Shown: piece by piece, positions 17,801-24,961 of the stretch
Layout of the letters: every line of letters starts with the position of its first letter
Numbering within the stretch: position 1 is the stretch's first letter
Origin: Clostridiaceae bacterium
GTDB lineage: Bacteria > Bacillota > Clostridia > Christensenellales > CAG-917
Direction: 5' to 3'
Length of the DNA stretch: 64,000 nucleotides
Assembly (NCBI GenBank): GCA_031289315.1
Contig: JAITPR010000054.1
Location: forward strand, 1-64,000
Notes under the pieces: generated by a model
Database searches by the model: none
The model's input: the letters and a program-made list of their open reading frames with translations, nothing else
What the model was told of the DNA's origin: nothing
Translations under genes and position numbers: made by a program

Positions 17801-19716
17801 ATCGCGCCGCGCTTTCTTTCGCGCGCGCTAAACTTTACCGATGTCGCGGATGTTTCCGCCAAGCGGCAGGCGTTTTCACGTCGTTTTTTTGCGCGGGATG
17901 AGGATTTTCGCCCGTAACCCGCCGCGTCGGAACAAACGCAAGGCTTTCGCAACAACCCTATTATCCGCTTATTTAAGGCTCCGTTTTTCGTCAAAAGTTC
18001 GCCTATCGCGGCGTAAATTTCCCTATAAAAGGCGCTTTGCTCCTCGTCCTGCGGTGGAATGTCAATGAGGAGCGCAAAGGTTACGTTGCCGTCGTCGTTG
18101 ACGGCTTGCATTATTTTGACACGGCGTACCGCATCCAGTAGCTGTTCCTTTGACGACACGTATTCCGAAACCAAAACCAATGTCCTTGCCTCATCGGGCA
18201 CGGATAAAAGGCTTTTGCAAAATACCGGACGCTTTTTTAAAAAGGCGCCCATGATTTTTATAACCGTCTCCAATGCGGCGGGAAACAGCGCTAGCACGGA
18301 CGCGACGGACGCACATCCAGCTATAATTCCGCGTGCAAGCGTAAACGCACCCGTTCCTTGAGAAAATAATCCGCCCGCCGCTCCTAACCGCCGCACATAG
18401 GGTGAAAGCACAGCCCCGGACGCCGCAAAAGCTTCTCCGGAAAAATACCATGCGCCGTACGCTAAGTAGGCAACCGCTCCCGCGCACACGGCGATAACTG
18501 CGGCGAACGCCCAAAAAAATACCGTTCTATACGCGCGCTCCCGCTTGCCCTCCTCCGACGGAATTACAACGCCACTTTGCGCGTAACGCTTTATGACGTC
18601 CGGGTACTTAAAAAGTATCACGCCCGGGTTCTTCTTTATCCTTTCGGCAAGCGCCAACAGCCTTTCCGCAAACGTCGTTTCCCGCAGGTTAATCTCGTCG
18701 GACAGCTTTGCAATTTGCTTTAAGTAAATATGACGGGTACGCAAATCCGACGTCGCGTAGGTGTCGTCGCCCAACATTATTTTATGCGGCTTGAAAAACC
18801 CGAATAGCCCGGCGGTGCATTCGTCAAGCGTATGCAGACTGCCGGCGGCGCGCGCGGCTAAGATGTTATTTTCGACAATTAGTGCGGAAAATGCATAATC
18901 TAACCCGTCGTAATCCTTTTCCTTGCGGAGGTATCGCGACAGCTTGAGCGACAGCTCCGGACGTTTTTTCAGTACGTAATAGACGTACACGTCGGAGGTC
19001 ATAAGCCGCTTTATTAAATTTTTACCGCGAAGCGCCGCAAAATGCATGCGGTTGTTGTGAATTACCCGCCTTGACACATAGGCGATTTTCTTTAAAAGCA
19101 CGTAGGAGAGAGCGTCGGCGAAATATGCCGTTTCGTTGTAATAAAGCGGCGCGGAGAGGTTCTGTGTTTTAACCGCCGTTTCCACGCGGTCGCGCAAAAG
19201 CTCACCGCCGGAATAATTTATCACTAGCTCCGCAAGCTTTACGATACGCGGAATGCCGTCCGTATGCGGAAGACCGGAAAAGCAATCATAAGACGTTTTA
19301 TTTAAATGTCGCAAAATTAAACGGTGATTTTCATAAAGCCATTTTTCGCAATCGAAAAGTAAGTCGCCTCTTTTTACCTTACGCGCAATCATGCGGTAGG
19401 CTTTTTTAATCACTCCTTTAAAGCTTATAGATACGCCGGCGCCGCTACGGTTGGGCAAAATATTACGGCTTACCGCCGCGTCCAGCTCCTTTAAAAACTC
19501 CTCATCAGAAACGCGACAAGTCAAGTCGCCGTATAAAACGCCGCGCTCGTTCTTAAAAATTATATAAAACAACGCCGCCGCGGCAATAAACAATATTATA
19601 TAAACCATAGTTACACTAACGCTTCCCCTTTTGATATGTACCGCCCCGCTTTGGAGCTTTCGCCGGTTATCTTGCCGCCGCCGATTAACGGTCTCCCTTT
19701 TGGCATGTACGCGCAA
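11872..19716 (-). CDS. Cyclic beta-glucan synthase (GT84-GH94, NdvB/ChvB-like)
   Basis: A 2614-residue multidomain membrane enzyme. The first membrane helix is at about 37-55, further helices lie at 400-490 and 860-1010, and the glycosyltransferase between them has FVVLLDDDSVLEPGG. A glycoamylase-like domain begins near TSPTNIGYSLLAEISAERLG, and the C-terminal half is a GH94 phosphorylase-like domain with DVMHWWHPE and the catalytic-region motif GGGDWNDALD. In NdvB-type enzymes the GT84 part makes a linear beta-1,2-glucan from UDP-glucose and the GH94 part trims its length. The frame opens with a TTG, but the ATG at 19608, just before the first helix, is an equal candidate; neither has an ideal ribosome site. 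It stands alone, flanked by repeat-rich gaps. Confidence 0.88.
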   Translation of the reverse strand: MRVHAKRETVNRRRQDNRRKLQSGAVHIKRGSVSVTMVYIILFIAAAALFYIIFKNERGVLYGDLTCRVSDEEFLKELDAAVSRNILPNRSGAGVSISFKGVIKKAYRMIARKVKRGDLLFDCEKWLYENHRLILRHLNKTSYDCFSGLPHTDGIPRIVKLAELVINYSGGELLRDRVETAVKTQNLSAPLYYNETAYFADALSYVLLKKIAYVSRRVIHNNRMHFAALRGKNLIKRLMTSDVYVYYVLKKRPELSLKLSRYLRKEKDYDGLDYAFSALIVENNILAARAAGSLHTLDECTAGLFGFFKPHKIMLGDDTYATSDLRTRHIYLKQIAKLSDEINLRETTFAERLLALAERIKKNPGVILFKYPDVIKRYAQSGVVIPSEEGKRERAYRTVFFWAFAAVIAVCAGAVAYLAYGAWYFSGEAFAASGAVLSPYVRRLGAAGGLFSQGTGAFTLARGIIAGCASVASVLALFPAALETVIKIMGAFLKKRPVFCKSLLSVPDEARTLVLVSEYVSSKEQLLDAVRRVKIMQAVNDDGNVTFALLIDIPPQDEEQSAFYREIYAAIGELLTKNGALNKRIIGLLRKPCVCSDAAGYGRKSSSRAKKRRENACRLAETSATSVKFSARERKRGAIEDINKAAVTGDFSAFDCTVIPDRPEFVVLLDDDSVLEPGGVLAAVAEMTHPVNGFDLMSFRNLTDLRSIRTAYSYRFLKLAGRDAYRENTDFYFALTGGGVFTGKGIYRLDTFYGKLGGVLPEGCVLSHDIIEGALLNTGASGVAVYETAPDGFSCDEERGARWTRGDIQLLPLLSFNRADGASRVKLPHIYAFIIVNNALKPLRALAIFLMLTLAAVFADVPLAVSGGALLLYPFAVRVAAVILNGGTRRKIYVLKEVCHELLNLTEETALLPLRAVNGAALFFGTLLKMARGKNLLNWRTFYMSRNCGGATVRMLAPSAVLLSALAVAAYLLAVNGVYAGVPYLSVYIFSAALIAELTAACILYAAGNGMRKPRGRASVKAHEERVRKLKEYARRTYEYFENEQNNGIIADNFQEAFDVGRRPLTSPTNIGYSLLAEISAERLGLIDAARAESGIVKILDAVDTLEKWNGHLYNWYDTDTREKLPPHFVSSVDSGNFAAALIVAKGYVEDTNKELAARIEKMLAAIDFKALYDFKRGLFYIGYTPGKGYGGHYDLLAGEARLLSITGISRGIPVEHWNGLSREHTPLYGNTLYSWNGTAFEYFMPELFLAAPSKSLIGASVRHAARYAIRRKCKGLYGISESGRYEFDAQTVFQYQAFGLNEIALKSDVNSCVISPYSTFISLEHNPSAAMRNLKKLKARGVYGRYGFYEAVDYTAGGGTVTSFMAHHQGMILCAAANYVDGGLIRRLMLKDAAIAGTEILLAEKMTEAKGERKPKAPFVYLPPPAETAPEEISGRLLFPRFNLLAGNRYLTITDDYGQGFSVSGGRDINRFRRDMLKPYGAFLYLRDTDGSRFKEGRKRDFDGELFSPSFAPLYNDDEFAVSFTQNKSRYENKTRGVSEEVYTPDFMCGEIRRFRIENDGATPRKLRLAFAMPISLSDRGSDLAHPNFGDMFVTSRYDGGGLIVFEKRMQNSEDRVLLAVKIDGLQEISPVTDRDMFYGDGDGKRPAVMFGEITAGVYGDCLYPIAGFAADAEVPKEGALTFDVSIIFAADADELARNLKRLKYQRAEDYLTEKPFLIKGKDMLSAPVRKYLCNLLPKLLYIPYPSDKLSAMGDDDKKLFAELTDGFKRKIIYHKYTRGSKLVSELSVMLKTLYDLEIPVTLIIGYEDSDGYFKPVKSEIGALLKYGIIGDHVRLTEENLERFAYAVADEELNGLVIAEYAVGDGRLREGKSVPHKPSLAMPCGEGGFLSDGAYAAVPEGARTRLPYSNVIAGRVGGTVITANGGGFTYFNNSQTGRLTAHGFDPVLDEPSEELFWIGGGEYVRLNGGNAVHRPGRTDFYFDFDRVKGVLSEYIIRDGAAKVMELRFSKPPADGVILLNLKTELGVADGGDYVIYAVSDGVMTATNLRTGVRLYLRALGGAKTEYVLNGNEFMSRAGGGLSKCGGSFYMPSAAACVSGAKDAVYFLLGGDLAAVSADEEEIKREGMRSEAYFTSLNPFKIKTADKCLDTLFNRWLLCQTVSSRINARAGYYQTGGAIGFRDQLQDMLALLYKDTARVRAHILDCARHQYAEGDVMHWWHPEKLGVRTRISDDRLFLAYVTAEYISASGDRGILKEKIPYLKSEPLNRIESARYEEPEYAGEGTLYEHIIRAADRAATGESGLLLIGGGDWNDALDAVGDEKRGESVWLTMFYIAALKKLLPYADRADLAELTDRAEILAAAVDRAFADGRYKRLKTKEGIWLGEKGADVELDLLTQAFASLSGACPKDKTAAALATADSLVDRENGIVKLTDKPFNNGFYGYISRYHEGIRENGGQYTHAAVWYAAALFEEGKTSEGYGILRILNPVDKCRDKRLAAAYKGEPYVIAADVYANPKFLGRMGWNWYTGSAAWYYTTVLKMLGISIKENRLLLSPKLPPELPEAEVEYRRKNAVYFIKLKRTGTPAFFFDGLKIEGVDSVKLSDDGVYRLEAHC

Positions 19717-20123
19717 CAGACGACTGTTTGCCGTATAATCCGCTCAAAGATTATTGCCTAAAATCTGCCAGGTTAAACGGGGGTGAACAGCAAAAAGAAC
19801 GCTTATTGCAGTAGTCGTAATTATGCTGATTGGCGACAATATTGCCTTACAATCCCCGTTGAGGCGGTGTAAGTTCCGCGCAGACTGTCACCTTGAACGG
19901 AGCGCGGAGCGCGAAGTCGAATAGGTCCCATCGTTCGGAGCCGCAAACCTTTACGTCTACGGAGAAGCCACCTATTTTTCCCAAATTTTATTTGTTTTGG
20001 TAAATAGCTTTACTTTTCAGTTAATAAATATTAAAATATATGAAACCTATCGTTGCGTGCTTAAAAAAATGCGCAGGCTTCTTTTTCGGGCAACCGTACG
20101 CAAACAGTTAGGAAAGGCGTATT
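19717..20123. other. Intergenic region with variable-hairpin repeat
   Basis: About 400 bases between the divergent glucan synthase and nrdR genes. It holds a minus-oriented repeat unit (19880-19975) with the variable hairpin at 19886-19921 and an AT-rich stretch before nrdR. I found no gene. Confidence 0.65.
19880..19975 (-). repeat. Variable-hairpin repeat with right-hand extension
   Basis: Minus strand reads TTCGAC, a GC-rich stem (GCGCTCCGCGC), then TTCAAGGTGACA. The extension (GGAGCCGCAAACC..., CTACGGAGAAGCC) recurs in shortened form near 35.70-35.74 kb and 63.15 kb, so the family is longer than its hairpin core. Confidence 0.65.
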
Positions 20124-20633
20124 ATGAAATGTATTTATTGCGGGTCATTTGACAGCAAGGTCGTGGATTCAAGGTTGAGTGAGGATGGCTCCTCTATCCG
20201 CCGCAGACGCGAATGTACGGGGTGCGGCAAGCGCTTCACCACTTACGAAACGGTCGAATACACTCCCGTAATGGTGATTAAGAAAAACGGCGTCAGACAA
20301 CCGTTTGACGTTAAAAAAATTAAGTCGGGTCTTATCAAAGCTTGTGAAAAGCGTCCCGTTTCGATGTACGAAATCGAAAAGTTCGCGGACGACATCCAAA
20401 AACGCGTCATGAATTCGCTCGAACAAGAGATTTCCAGTAAGGAAATCGGAGAGATGATTATGGACGGATTGAAAAAAATCGACGAGGTGGCATATGTGCG
20501 CTTCGCGTCGGTTTACAGACAATTCAAGGACGTCAATACGTTCATCACCGAAATTGAACAGTTGATGACAAAGGATACGAAAAAAGCCGATAAAAGGGAT
20601 TTAAAAACAAATACGCCGGACGACGACGATTAA
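20124..20633 (+). CDS. nrdR: Transcriptional repressor NrdR
   Basis: A 169-residue NrdR. The N-terminal zinc ribbon has CIYCGS and CTGCGKRF, with the usual DSRxxEDGxxIRRRRxC between the cysteine pairs. An ATP-cone follows ([20 protein letters not shown] ... [13 protein letters not shown]). NrdR senses ATP/dATP and represses ribonucleotide reductase genes. The C-terminal 20 residues are a charged tail ending in DDDD, longer than the family core of about 150. AGGAAAGG precedes the ATG. No reductase gene lies in the window, so its targets are elsewhere. Confidence 0.97.
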   Translation: MKCIYCGSFDSKVVDSRLSEDGSSIRRRRECTGCGKRFTTYETVEYTPVMVIKKNGVRQPFDVKKIKSGLIKACEKRPVSMYEIEKFADDIQKRVMNSLEQEISSKEIGEMIMDGLKKIDEVAYVRFASVYRQFKDVNTFITEIEQLMTKDTKKADKRDLKTNTPDDDD

Positions 20634-20744
20634 TCGACGCCGATACCGTCCGGATATAAGGCTTACGCGAGTTTTAAAAACCCTCCCCGTAAGCCGTACG
20701 GGTAATCATTTAATAAAAATTGACTACCCGCGCCCCGAACGATA

Positions 20745-21581
20745 ATGAGAATTTTAAACTATCGAGGAACCCCAATAAAACTGTCGAAGCTTCTTCAAAA
20801 CAGCTTCCCCGATTTATCGTACAACAAAATTCAGCGATTGTTCCGCGAACGCGAAATAAAGCTTGACGGAGTACGGATACGCGAGGACGTCACGGTTTTT
20901 GATTGCTCCGTGGAAATTTTTCTGCCCGAATTTGAACTTAAAACAATATTCGAAGACGAAAATATACTCGTAATTTTCAAGCCTAAGGGAATAAAAAGCC
21001 AAGGCGTAGACTCAGTGGAAACCCATTTTAAGGACAAAAACTACGCCATATGCCACCGCTTAGACACCAATACCGACGGGCTTCTGGTGATTGCCAAAAA
21101 TCAAACGGCGCAAGCGGAAATTTTAACGGCGTTTAAAACGCACTCCGTAAAGAAATTTTACCGCGCTCTGGTAAACGGAAACATGACCGGCACCGGTGAG
21201 CTTATCGGGTACTTGAAAAAGGACGCAGAAACGGGCTTTGCGCAAATTTTCAGCCTGAAAGCGCCCGGAAGCGTTCAAGTCATAACGGAGTACCGCGCGC
21301 TGATGAGCGACGGTTCAAGGACGCTGTTGGAGCTGTCGCCCGTCACCGGAAAAACGCACCAAATACGCGCGCAGCTTGCCGCCGCTGGGCATTTCATTTT
21401 GGGAGATATGAAATATGGCAACGCGGAAACCAACAAGCTTTACGGCGCGCGCAAGCAAATGCTGTCCGCGTATAAAATCGAATTTAATTTTAAAGAGGGT
21501 ACCGCGCTCTCTTATCTAAACGGGAAAATTATAGAAGCCGAACCGTCCGATTACTCCGGCGGCTTTAAGGGCTGGATTTAA
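20745..21581 (+). CDS. RluA-family RNA pseudouridine synthase
   Basis: A 278-residue RluA-type synthase. An N-terminal S4-like RNA-binding segment (LSKLLQNSFPDLSYNKIQRL) precedes the catalytic domain, where HRLDTNTDGLLVIAK holds the nucleophilic aspartate. The closing motif GKTHQIRAQLAAAGH is intact. It converts specific uridines in rRNA to pseudouridine; the exact site cannot be assigned. It follows nrdR by about 110 nt on the same strand. No Shine-Dalgarno is evident before the ATG, so the start may be weakly translated or coupled; the protein begins at the right place for the family. Confidence 0.9.
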   Translation: MRILNYRGTPIKLSKLLQNSFPDLSYNKIQRLFREREIKLDGVRIREDVTVFDCSVEIFLPEFELKTIFEDENILVIFKPKGIKSQGVDSVETHFKDKNYAICHRLDTNTDGLLVIAKNQTAQAEILTAFKTHSVKKFYRALVNGNMTGTGELIGYLKKDAETGFAQIFSLKAPGSVQVITEYRALMSDGSRTLLELSPVTGKTHQIRAQLAAAGHFILGDMKYGNAETNKLYGARKQMLSAYKIEFNFKEGTALSYLNGKIIEAEPSDYSGGFKGWI

Positions 21582-21607
21582 GGGCTTGCGCTTAAAAAGC
21601 CGCTCCC

Positions 21608-22312
21608 CTAGTCAAATTTTAAGTCGTCCTTTTCTATTTCTGCACGGATTTTTTCTAAAGCGCGCTTTTCTATGCGCGATATGTAGCTTCGCGATATGCC
21701 GTATTTTTCCGCAACCTCACGCTGTGTGAGCGCCGCCGTTTCACCTAAACCGTACCGCCCCGCGATTATATCGTACTCCCTCTCTTCAAGCACGCGCTTC
21801 ATCAAAAGCGTAAGCCGCTCCATTATAAGCTTGCTTTCCACGCCTTCAAAAACGCTGTCCTCCGAATAGGTCAGTATATCGTTGAAGCTTATCTCGTTGC
21901 CTTCCTTGTCCACGCCCACCGGCTCGTACAGGGACAAATTGTTACGATGCTTCTTATTTATCCTAAGCGTCATCAGAATTTCGTTGTCGATACACCGCGC
22001 GGCGTAGGTCGCAAGCTGTGTCCCCTTGCCCGGCTCAAAGGAATTTATTGCCTTAATCAAGCCTATAGAGCCTATGGATATAAGCTCGTCGGAGTCCGGG
22101 TAATTGCCGTACTTTTTGGCTATATGCGCGACAAGTCTAAGGTTGTGCCTAATCAGCAGTTCCTTAGCCTCCGGGTCGCCCTCCTTGACCTTTTTAATGT
22201 ATTCGGCTTCCTTTTCCTTTGAAAGCGGTTTCGGAAACGAACTTTTATTATCCACATAGGCGGAGTAGATAATAAGATTTTTGAGAAGTGAAAAAATACC
22301 TTCAAGCACCAT
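21608..22312 (-). CDS. sigK: RNA polymerase sporulation sigma factor SigK, uninterrupted
   Basis: A 234-residue sigma factor very close in layout to Bacillus SigK. After a hydrophobic pro-region (MVLEGIFSLLKNLIIYSAYV) comes PLSKEKEAEYI, then LLIRHNLRLVAHIAKKY (region 2), the core-binding GKGTQLATYAARCIDNEILM and the region 4 end GISRSYISRIEKRALEKI. SigK is the late mother-cell factor, activated by removal of its pro-sequence. I start at the ATG at 22312, because a longer frame upstream has no homology and the chosen start gives the pro-sequence. The gene is contiguous: no skin element splits it. The spoIVB gene, whose product signals pro-SigK processing, lies nearby. Confidence 0.95.
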   Translation of the reverse strand: MVLEGIFSLLKNLIIYSAYVDNKSSFPKPLSKEKEAEYIKKVKEGDPEAKELLIRHNLRLVAHIAKKYGNYPDSDELISIGSIGLIKAINSFEPGKGTQLATYAARCIDNEILMTLRINKKHRNNLSLYEPVGVDKEGNEISFNDILTYSEDSVFEGVESKLIMERLTLLMKRVLEEREYDIIAGRYGLGETAALTQREVAEKYGISRSYISRIEKRALEKIRAEIEKDDLKFD

Positions 22313-22589
22313 AAAAAATACCGATTCCCCGCCGCAAAAGCGGCAATTATCTATTGCGGAAAAGAAAATTTTTTCTCCCCCGCCGCTAACCGTCCGAAGA
22401 CATGGACTATCTAAAAAGCGCGTAACGACTGCGGGCAAGCCCTTGAAACGCCTTATATAATATGCCGCACGGTGTCGAAAAGTGCCGCAAAAGCAGCTTT
22501 TTAAACGAATTTTAGTAGGTTTTTTTATTGCATTTTCATGAATTTTTTTGTGTAAAACGGAATATCCGAATAAAACACACGCTAATAAA
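22313..22589. other. Intergenic region upstream of sigK
   Basis: About 280 bases between the sigK start and the rnpB terminator. A long minus frame crosses it but encodes no recognisable protein. A late sporulation promoter is expected here, but I could not pick boxes with confidence. Confidence 0.5.
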
Positions 22590-22622
22590 AATAACACCCT
22601 CTTGTAAAAAGAGAGTGTTATT
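22590..22622 (-). terminator. Intrinsic terminator of rnpB
   Basis: AATAACACTCTC pairs with GAGGGTGTTATT on the minus strand and is followed by a run of Ts. It lies a few bases after the 3' end of the RNase P RNA. Confidence 0.85.
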
Positions 22623-22626
22623 TTTT

Positions 22627-22953
22627 GAGTCGGTCTGTAAGCCGAGTTCTGTCGTGGACGACCATCTATCTAGACCTATAGTCGCCTATAGGTTCAAGCG
22701 ATTTATAGGAACCGACGGGCCGCCGATTGTCCCTATTCTCTTGCGTCGAGTGGGGTTTACAGGGCAATTCCGTCGCCGGATTGCCGGTGAGCTCTTACCT
22801 CGCCTTTCCACCCTTACGCCGCGCTTTCGCGCAGACGCGGTTTATTTCTGTTGCACTTTCCTTAAAGTCGCCTCCACATGCAGTTAACATGCACCCTTGC
22901 CCTATGACGCTCGGACTTTCCTCATCGTAAGATGCGGTCGCCCAACCGACTCA
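22627..22953 (-). ncRNA. rnpB: RNase P RNA (class A type)
   Basis: On the minus strand the RNA opens with GAGTCGGTTGGGCGACCGC and has the conserved GAGGAAAGTCCGAGC. It continues through GGCAAGGGTGC, GGAAAGTGCAACAGAAA and GGTAAGAGCTCACCGG, and closes with AGAACTCGGCTTACAGACC. The outer ends GAGTCGGT and ACCGACTC pair as helix P1. The length of about 327 nt fits. RNase P RNA matures the 5' ends of tRNAs with the RnpA protein. Confidence 0.96.
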
Positions 22954-22960
22954 TGTGATA

Positions 22961-22989
22961 AATATAACATCTTTTTCAAAAGCCCGCAA
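22961..22989 (-). promoter_or_regulatory. rnpB promoter
   Basis: On the minus strand: TTGCGG (22984-22989), 17-bp spacer, TATATT (22961-22966). It lies 8 bases before the RNA 5' end, as expected for a transcript that starts there. Confidence 0.75.
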
Positions 22990-22998
22990 GCGTTTTTT

Positions 22999-23033
22999 AT
23001 AGGACCGGTGCATACGTGTATGCGCCGTCCTAT
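22999..23033. terminator. Strong hairpin between rnpB and spoIVB
   Basis: ATAGGAC with an inner GGTGCATAC stem pairs across to GTATGCGCC and GTCCTAT. The plus side ends in TTTT and the left flank has six Ts before it. It probably ends spoIVB transcription (minus strand), though the minus strand lacks a clean T run. Confidence 0.5.
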
Positions 23034-23180
23034 TTTGGAGACAAACTATGTCGATACGGGATTCCCTATGCTACTACGTTATTTCTCGCAACAGATGACG
23101 ACAATACAAACAATGACGGCAGATAAATAGCATCTACGCTCCTATATTATTTCTTGACTGTCCCATTTACTATCGCATTC

Positions 23181-24377
23181 CTACGCCGCAACGGGAAGAT
23201 TAGCGGCAAGGAAATAATTGCTTTTGACGGAGGCGTTTATGTCGGAGGTGGCAAGCATCCACTCCGCATAAATTCCGAAGCCCTTAAGCGGGTCGTTGGT
23301 GAACACGTGAGTAACGGCGCCCACAAGCCTGTCGTTTTGTACTATCGGACTTCCGCTCATGCCTTGCACTATGCCGCCGCTTATATTCTTAAGCCTTTCG
23401 TCCGTAACCGACAGCACTAAACCCTTTTCCGCTGGAGTGTTCTGTTGAGAGGCTTTCACTATTTGGATTTCATAAAATTTCGGCGTGTCGCCCGATATTG
23501 TCGTGTAGATATACGCCTTTCCCGCCGTTACAGAGCCGCGCCCCGCCACCTTTACGGACGGAAGTCCGACGGTATTTGCCCCGTCATCCGCGCTTTTTAG
23601 CGCCGTATAGTTGCCGTAAAGCCCAAAGCCGCTGTTTGTGTCCACGCTTCCCAAAGCCTTACTTTTTGAGAACGTACCCATTAACGCTCCCGTAGCGCCT
23701 TTCTCACCCTTTTTGACGCCGTTTATCACCGCCGGGTATATTACTCCCGCCGACAGGTCGCCGCCGTCGCTTGATATCATGTGTCCCAATGCGCCGTATC
23801 TGCCGTTTTTCCTTATAAAAGTTAGGGTTCCAATGCCGTTTATGTCACTCTGCACCTGAATGCCTAGCATCATTTTACCGGTAAGCGCATCCTTTGCCGG
23901 CACCGCGTTGCACTCGAATTTGGTGTCGCCTCTGGATATTTTCAGCGTTACCGCCGTACCCGGATTGCCGTCCAACGCTTTTCTGATGTCGCTTACGGAC
24001 ATTATTTTAACGCCGTTTACACTAAGTAATACGTCGCCCGGTAACACTCCGCAATTCCTTAACGGCAGTTCCGCACCCTTGTCAGTAATCACTTCCGTGA
24101 CGGATGTTATTTCCAATCCCTCTCGGTTCATCTCTATTCCTAACGGCGTGCCGCCTAAATAGACTTCCTCTCCCTCGTAATTTATTTTGTTGTACGAACC
24201 GCCGAAAAGGCTTTTTAGTTTTTCCAAAATGCCCGTTGCATCCGCGTCCTCCGACATTTCGTACGCCCCTCCGGAAAATCCTACGCTCCCCTCCGTCGCA
24301 CTCCCAGTGGCACCTCCGGCAAGTAAAGAACAACACAGCGCCGCGGCAAATACCGCAAATAATAATTTTTTAGACAT
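23181..24377 (-). CDS. spoIVB: SpoIVB-like peptidase S55, sporulation signalling protease
   Basis: A 398-residue secreted serine protease. It starts with a signal-anchor helix (MSKKLLFAVFAAALCC). A PDZ domain follows around residues 105-180 (GVLPGDVLLSVNGVKI). The S55 protease domain has the histidine region ALGHMISSDGG and the nucleophile region GMSGSPIVQNDRLVGAVTHVF. The family's role is to be secreted from the forespore and trigger cleavage of SpoIVFA, which lets pro-SigK be processed. I start at the ATG at 24377, right after GAGGAAGGG. In many spore formers spoIVB sits beside spo0A; here it is near sigK and no spo0A is seen. Confidence 0.93.
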   Translation of the reverse strand: MSKKLLFAVFAAALCCSLLAGGATGSATEGSVGFSGGAYEMSEDADATGILEKLKSLFGGSYNKINYEGEEVYLGGTPLGIEMNREGLEITSVTEVITDKGAELPLRNCGVLPGDVLLSVNGVKIMSVSDIRKALDGNPGTAVTLKISRGDTKFECNAVPAKDALTGKMMLGIQVQSDINGIGTLTFIRKNGRYGALGHMISSDGGDLSAGVIYPAVINGVKKGEKGATGALMGTFSKSKALGSVDTNSGFGLYGNYTALKSADDGANTVGLPSVKVAGRGSVTAGKAYIYTTISGDTPKFYEIQIVKASQQNTPAEKGLVLSVTDERLKNISGGIVQGMSGSPIVQNDRLVGAVTHVFTNDPLKGFGIYAEWMLATSDINASVKSNYFLAANLPVAA

Positions 24378-24505
24378 AAAAACCCTTCCTCTCAATTCGC
24401 CGAATTCTCCTAACAGAACGCCCGACCAACCGAAAATACCCTTTTAGTTTTATGCCGGACGCCGTTATTATGTGAGTATATAATTGGAAGTTGAATTAAA
24501 ATAAA

Positions 24506-24630
24506 GTTCTTTCTTGCGCGTGCAAGAAAGAACCCCAAAAACACGCAAGCTTGAAGCTTGACACTAATCATTTGAAAAACGCGGTTGACGCAAGAATTAA
24601 AATTTTTACACTCAACCGCGTTTTTAAATT
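24506..24630 (+). repeat. Composite hairpin repeat, copy 1
   Basis: A perfect palindrome, GTTCTTTCTTGC-GCGT-GCAAGAAAGAAC (24506-24533), is followed by CAAGCTTGAAGCTTGACACT, then by a hairpin with AACGCGGTTGA and TCAACCGCGTT arms and a T run. The same three-part order recurs at 60575-60690. The last hairpin can act as a terminator. Confidence 0.8.
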
Positions 24631-24837
24631 TATTATTGTTAACTTTTATCCTGCGTCCTTTGTTACTTTGAGCAGTGAACCGCTCCGCACAGTTAAATAT
24701 AGTTGTATTTTGCCCTTGAGCGTCCTACGCTCAAGATGACAATATAAAGAACCCGCACCCATAAGGGTATCAATGAATACGGAACACATATAAGCAAATA
24801 AAGAACGGTAAGACTGATGATTAATACTATTAAAGTT

Positions 24838-24884
24838 AAAAGCGCGGAATACGACAAGGGTTACCTTGCGTATTCCGCGCTTTT
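24838..24884. terminator. Bidirectional terminator hairpin
   Basis: AAAAGCGCGGAATACG pairs perfectly with CGTATTCCGCGCTTTT around an inner CAAGG/CCTTG stem. A and T runs at both ends suit termination in both directions. It would end the DUF4349 transcript before spoIVB. Confidence 0.8.
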
Positions 24885-24961
24885 ATGGTTATAAGTGTCA
24901 AGCTTCAAGCTTGCGGTTTTTGTGTTACTTTTGGACACCCAAAAGTAACAAAGCTTTACTC

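Larger units (their letters stand above)
24378..24961. other. Intergenic region with two hairpin blocks
   Basis: About 580 bases between spoIVB and the DUF4349 gene. It holds a perfect palindrome, a composite repeat shared with 60.6 kb, a partial variable-hairpin repeat at 24715-24743, a strong bidirectional terminator and an inverted copy of the composite repeat at 24895-24918. I see no gene. Confidence 0.7.

Noticed and set aside
12017-18514. Many frames on both strands inside the glucan synthase gene
   Set aside because: They are shadows of a single long conserved gene with high GC at third positions.
21608-22312. Skin-type interruption of sigK
   Set aside because: All conserved regions are in one continuous frame.
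22313-22597. N-terminal extension of SigK by about 95 residues
   Set aside because: It has no similarity to sigma factors, and the start at 22312 reproduces the expected hydrophobic pro-sequence.
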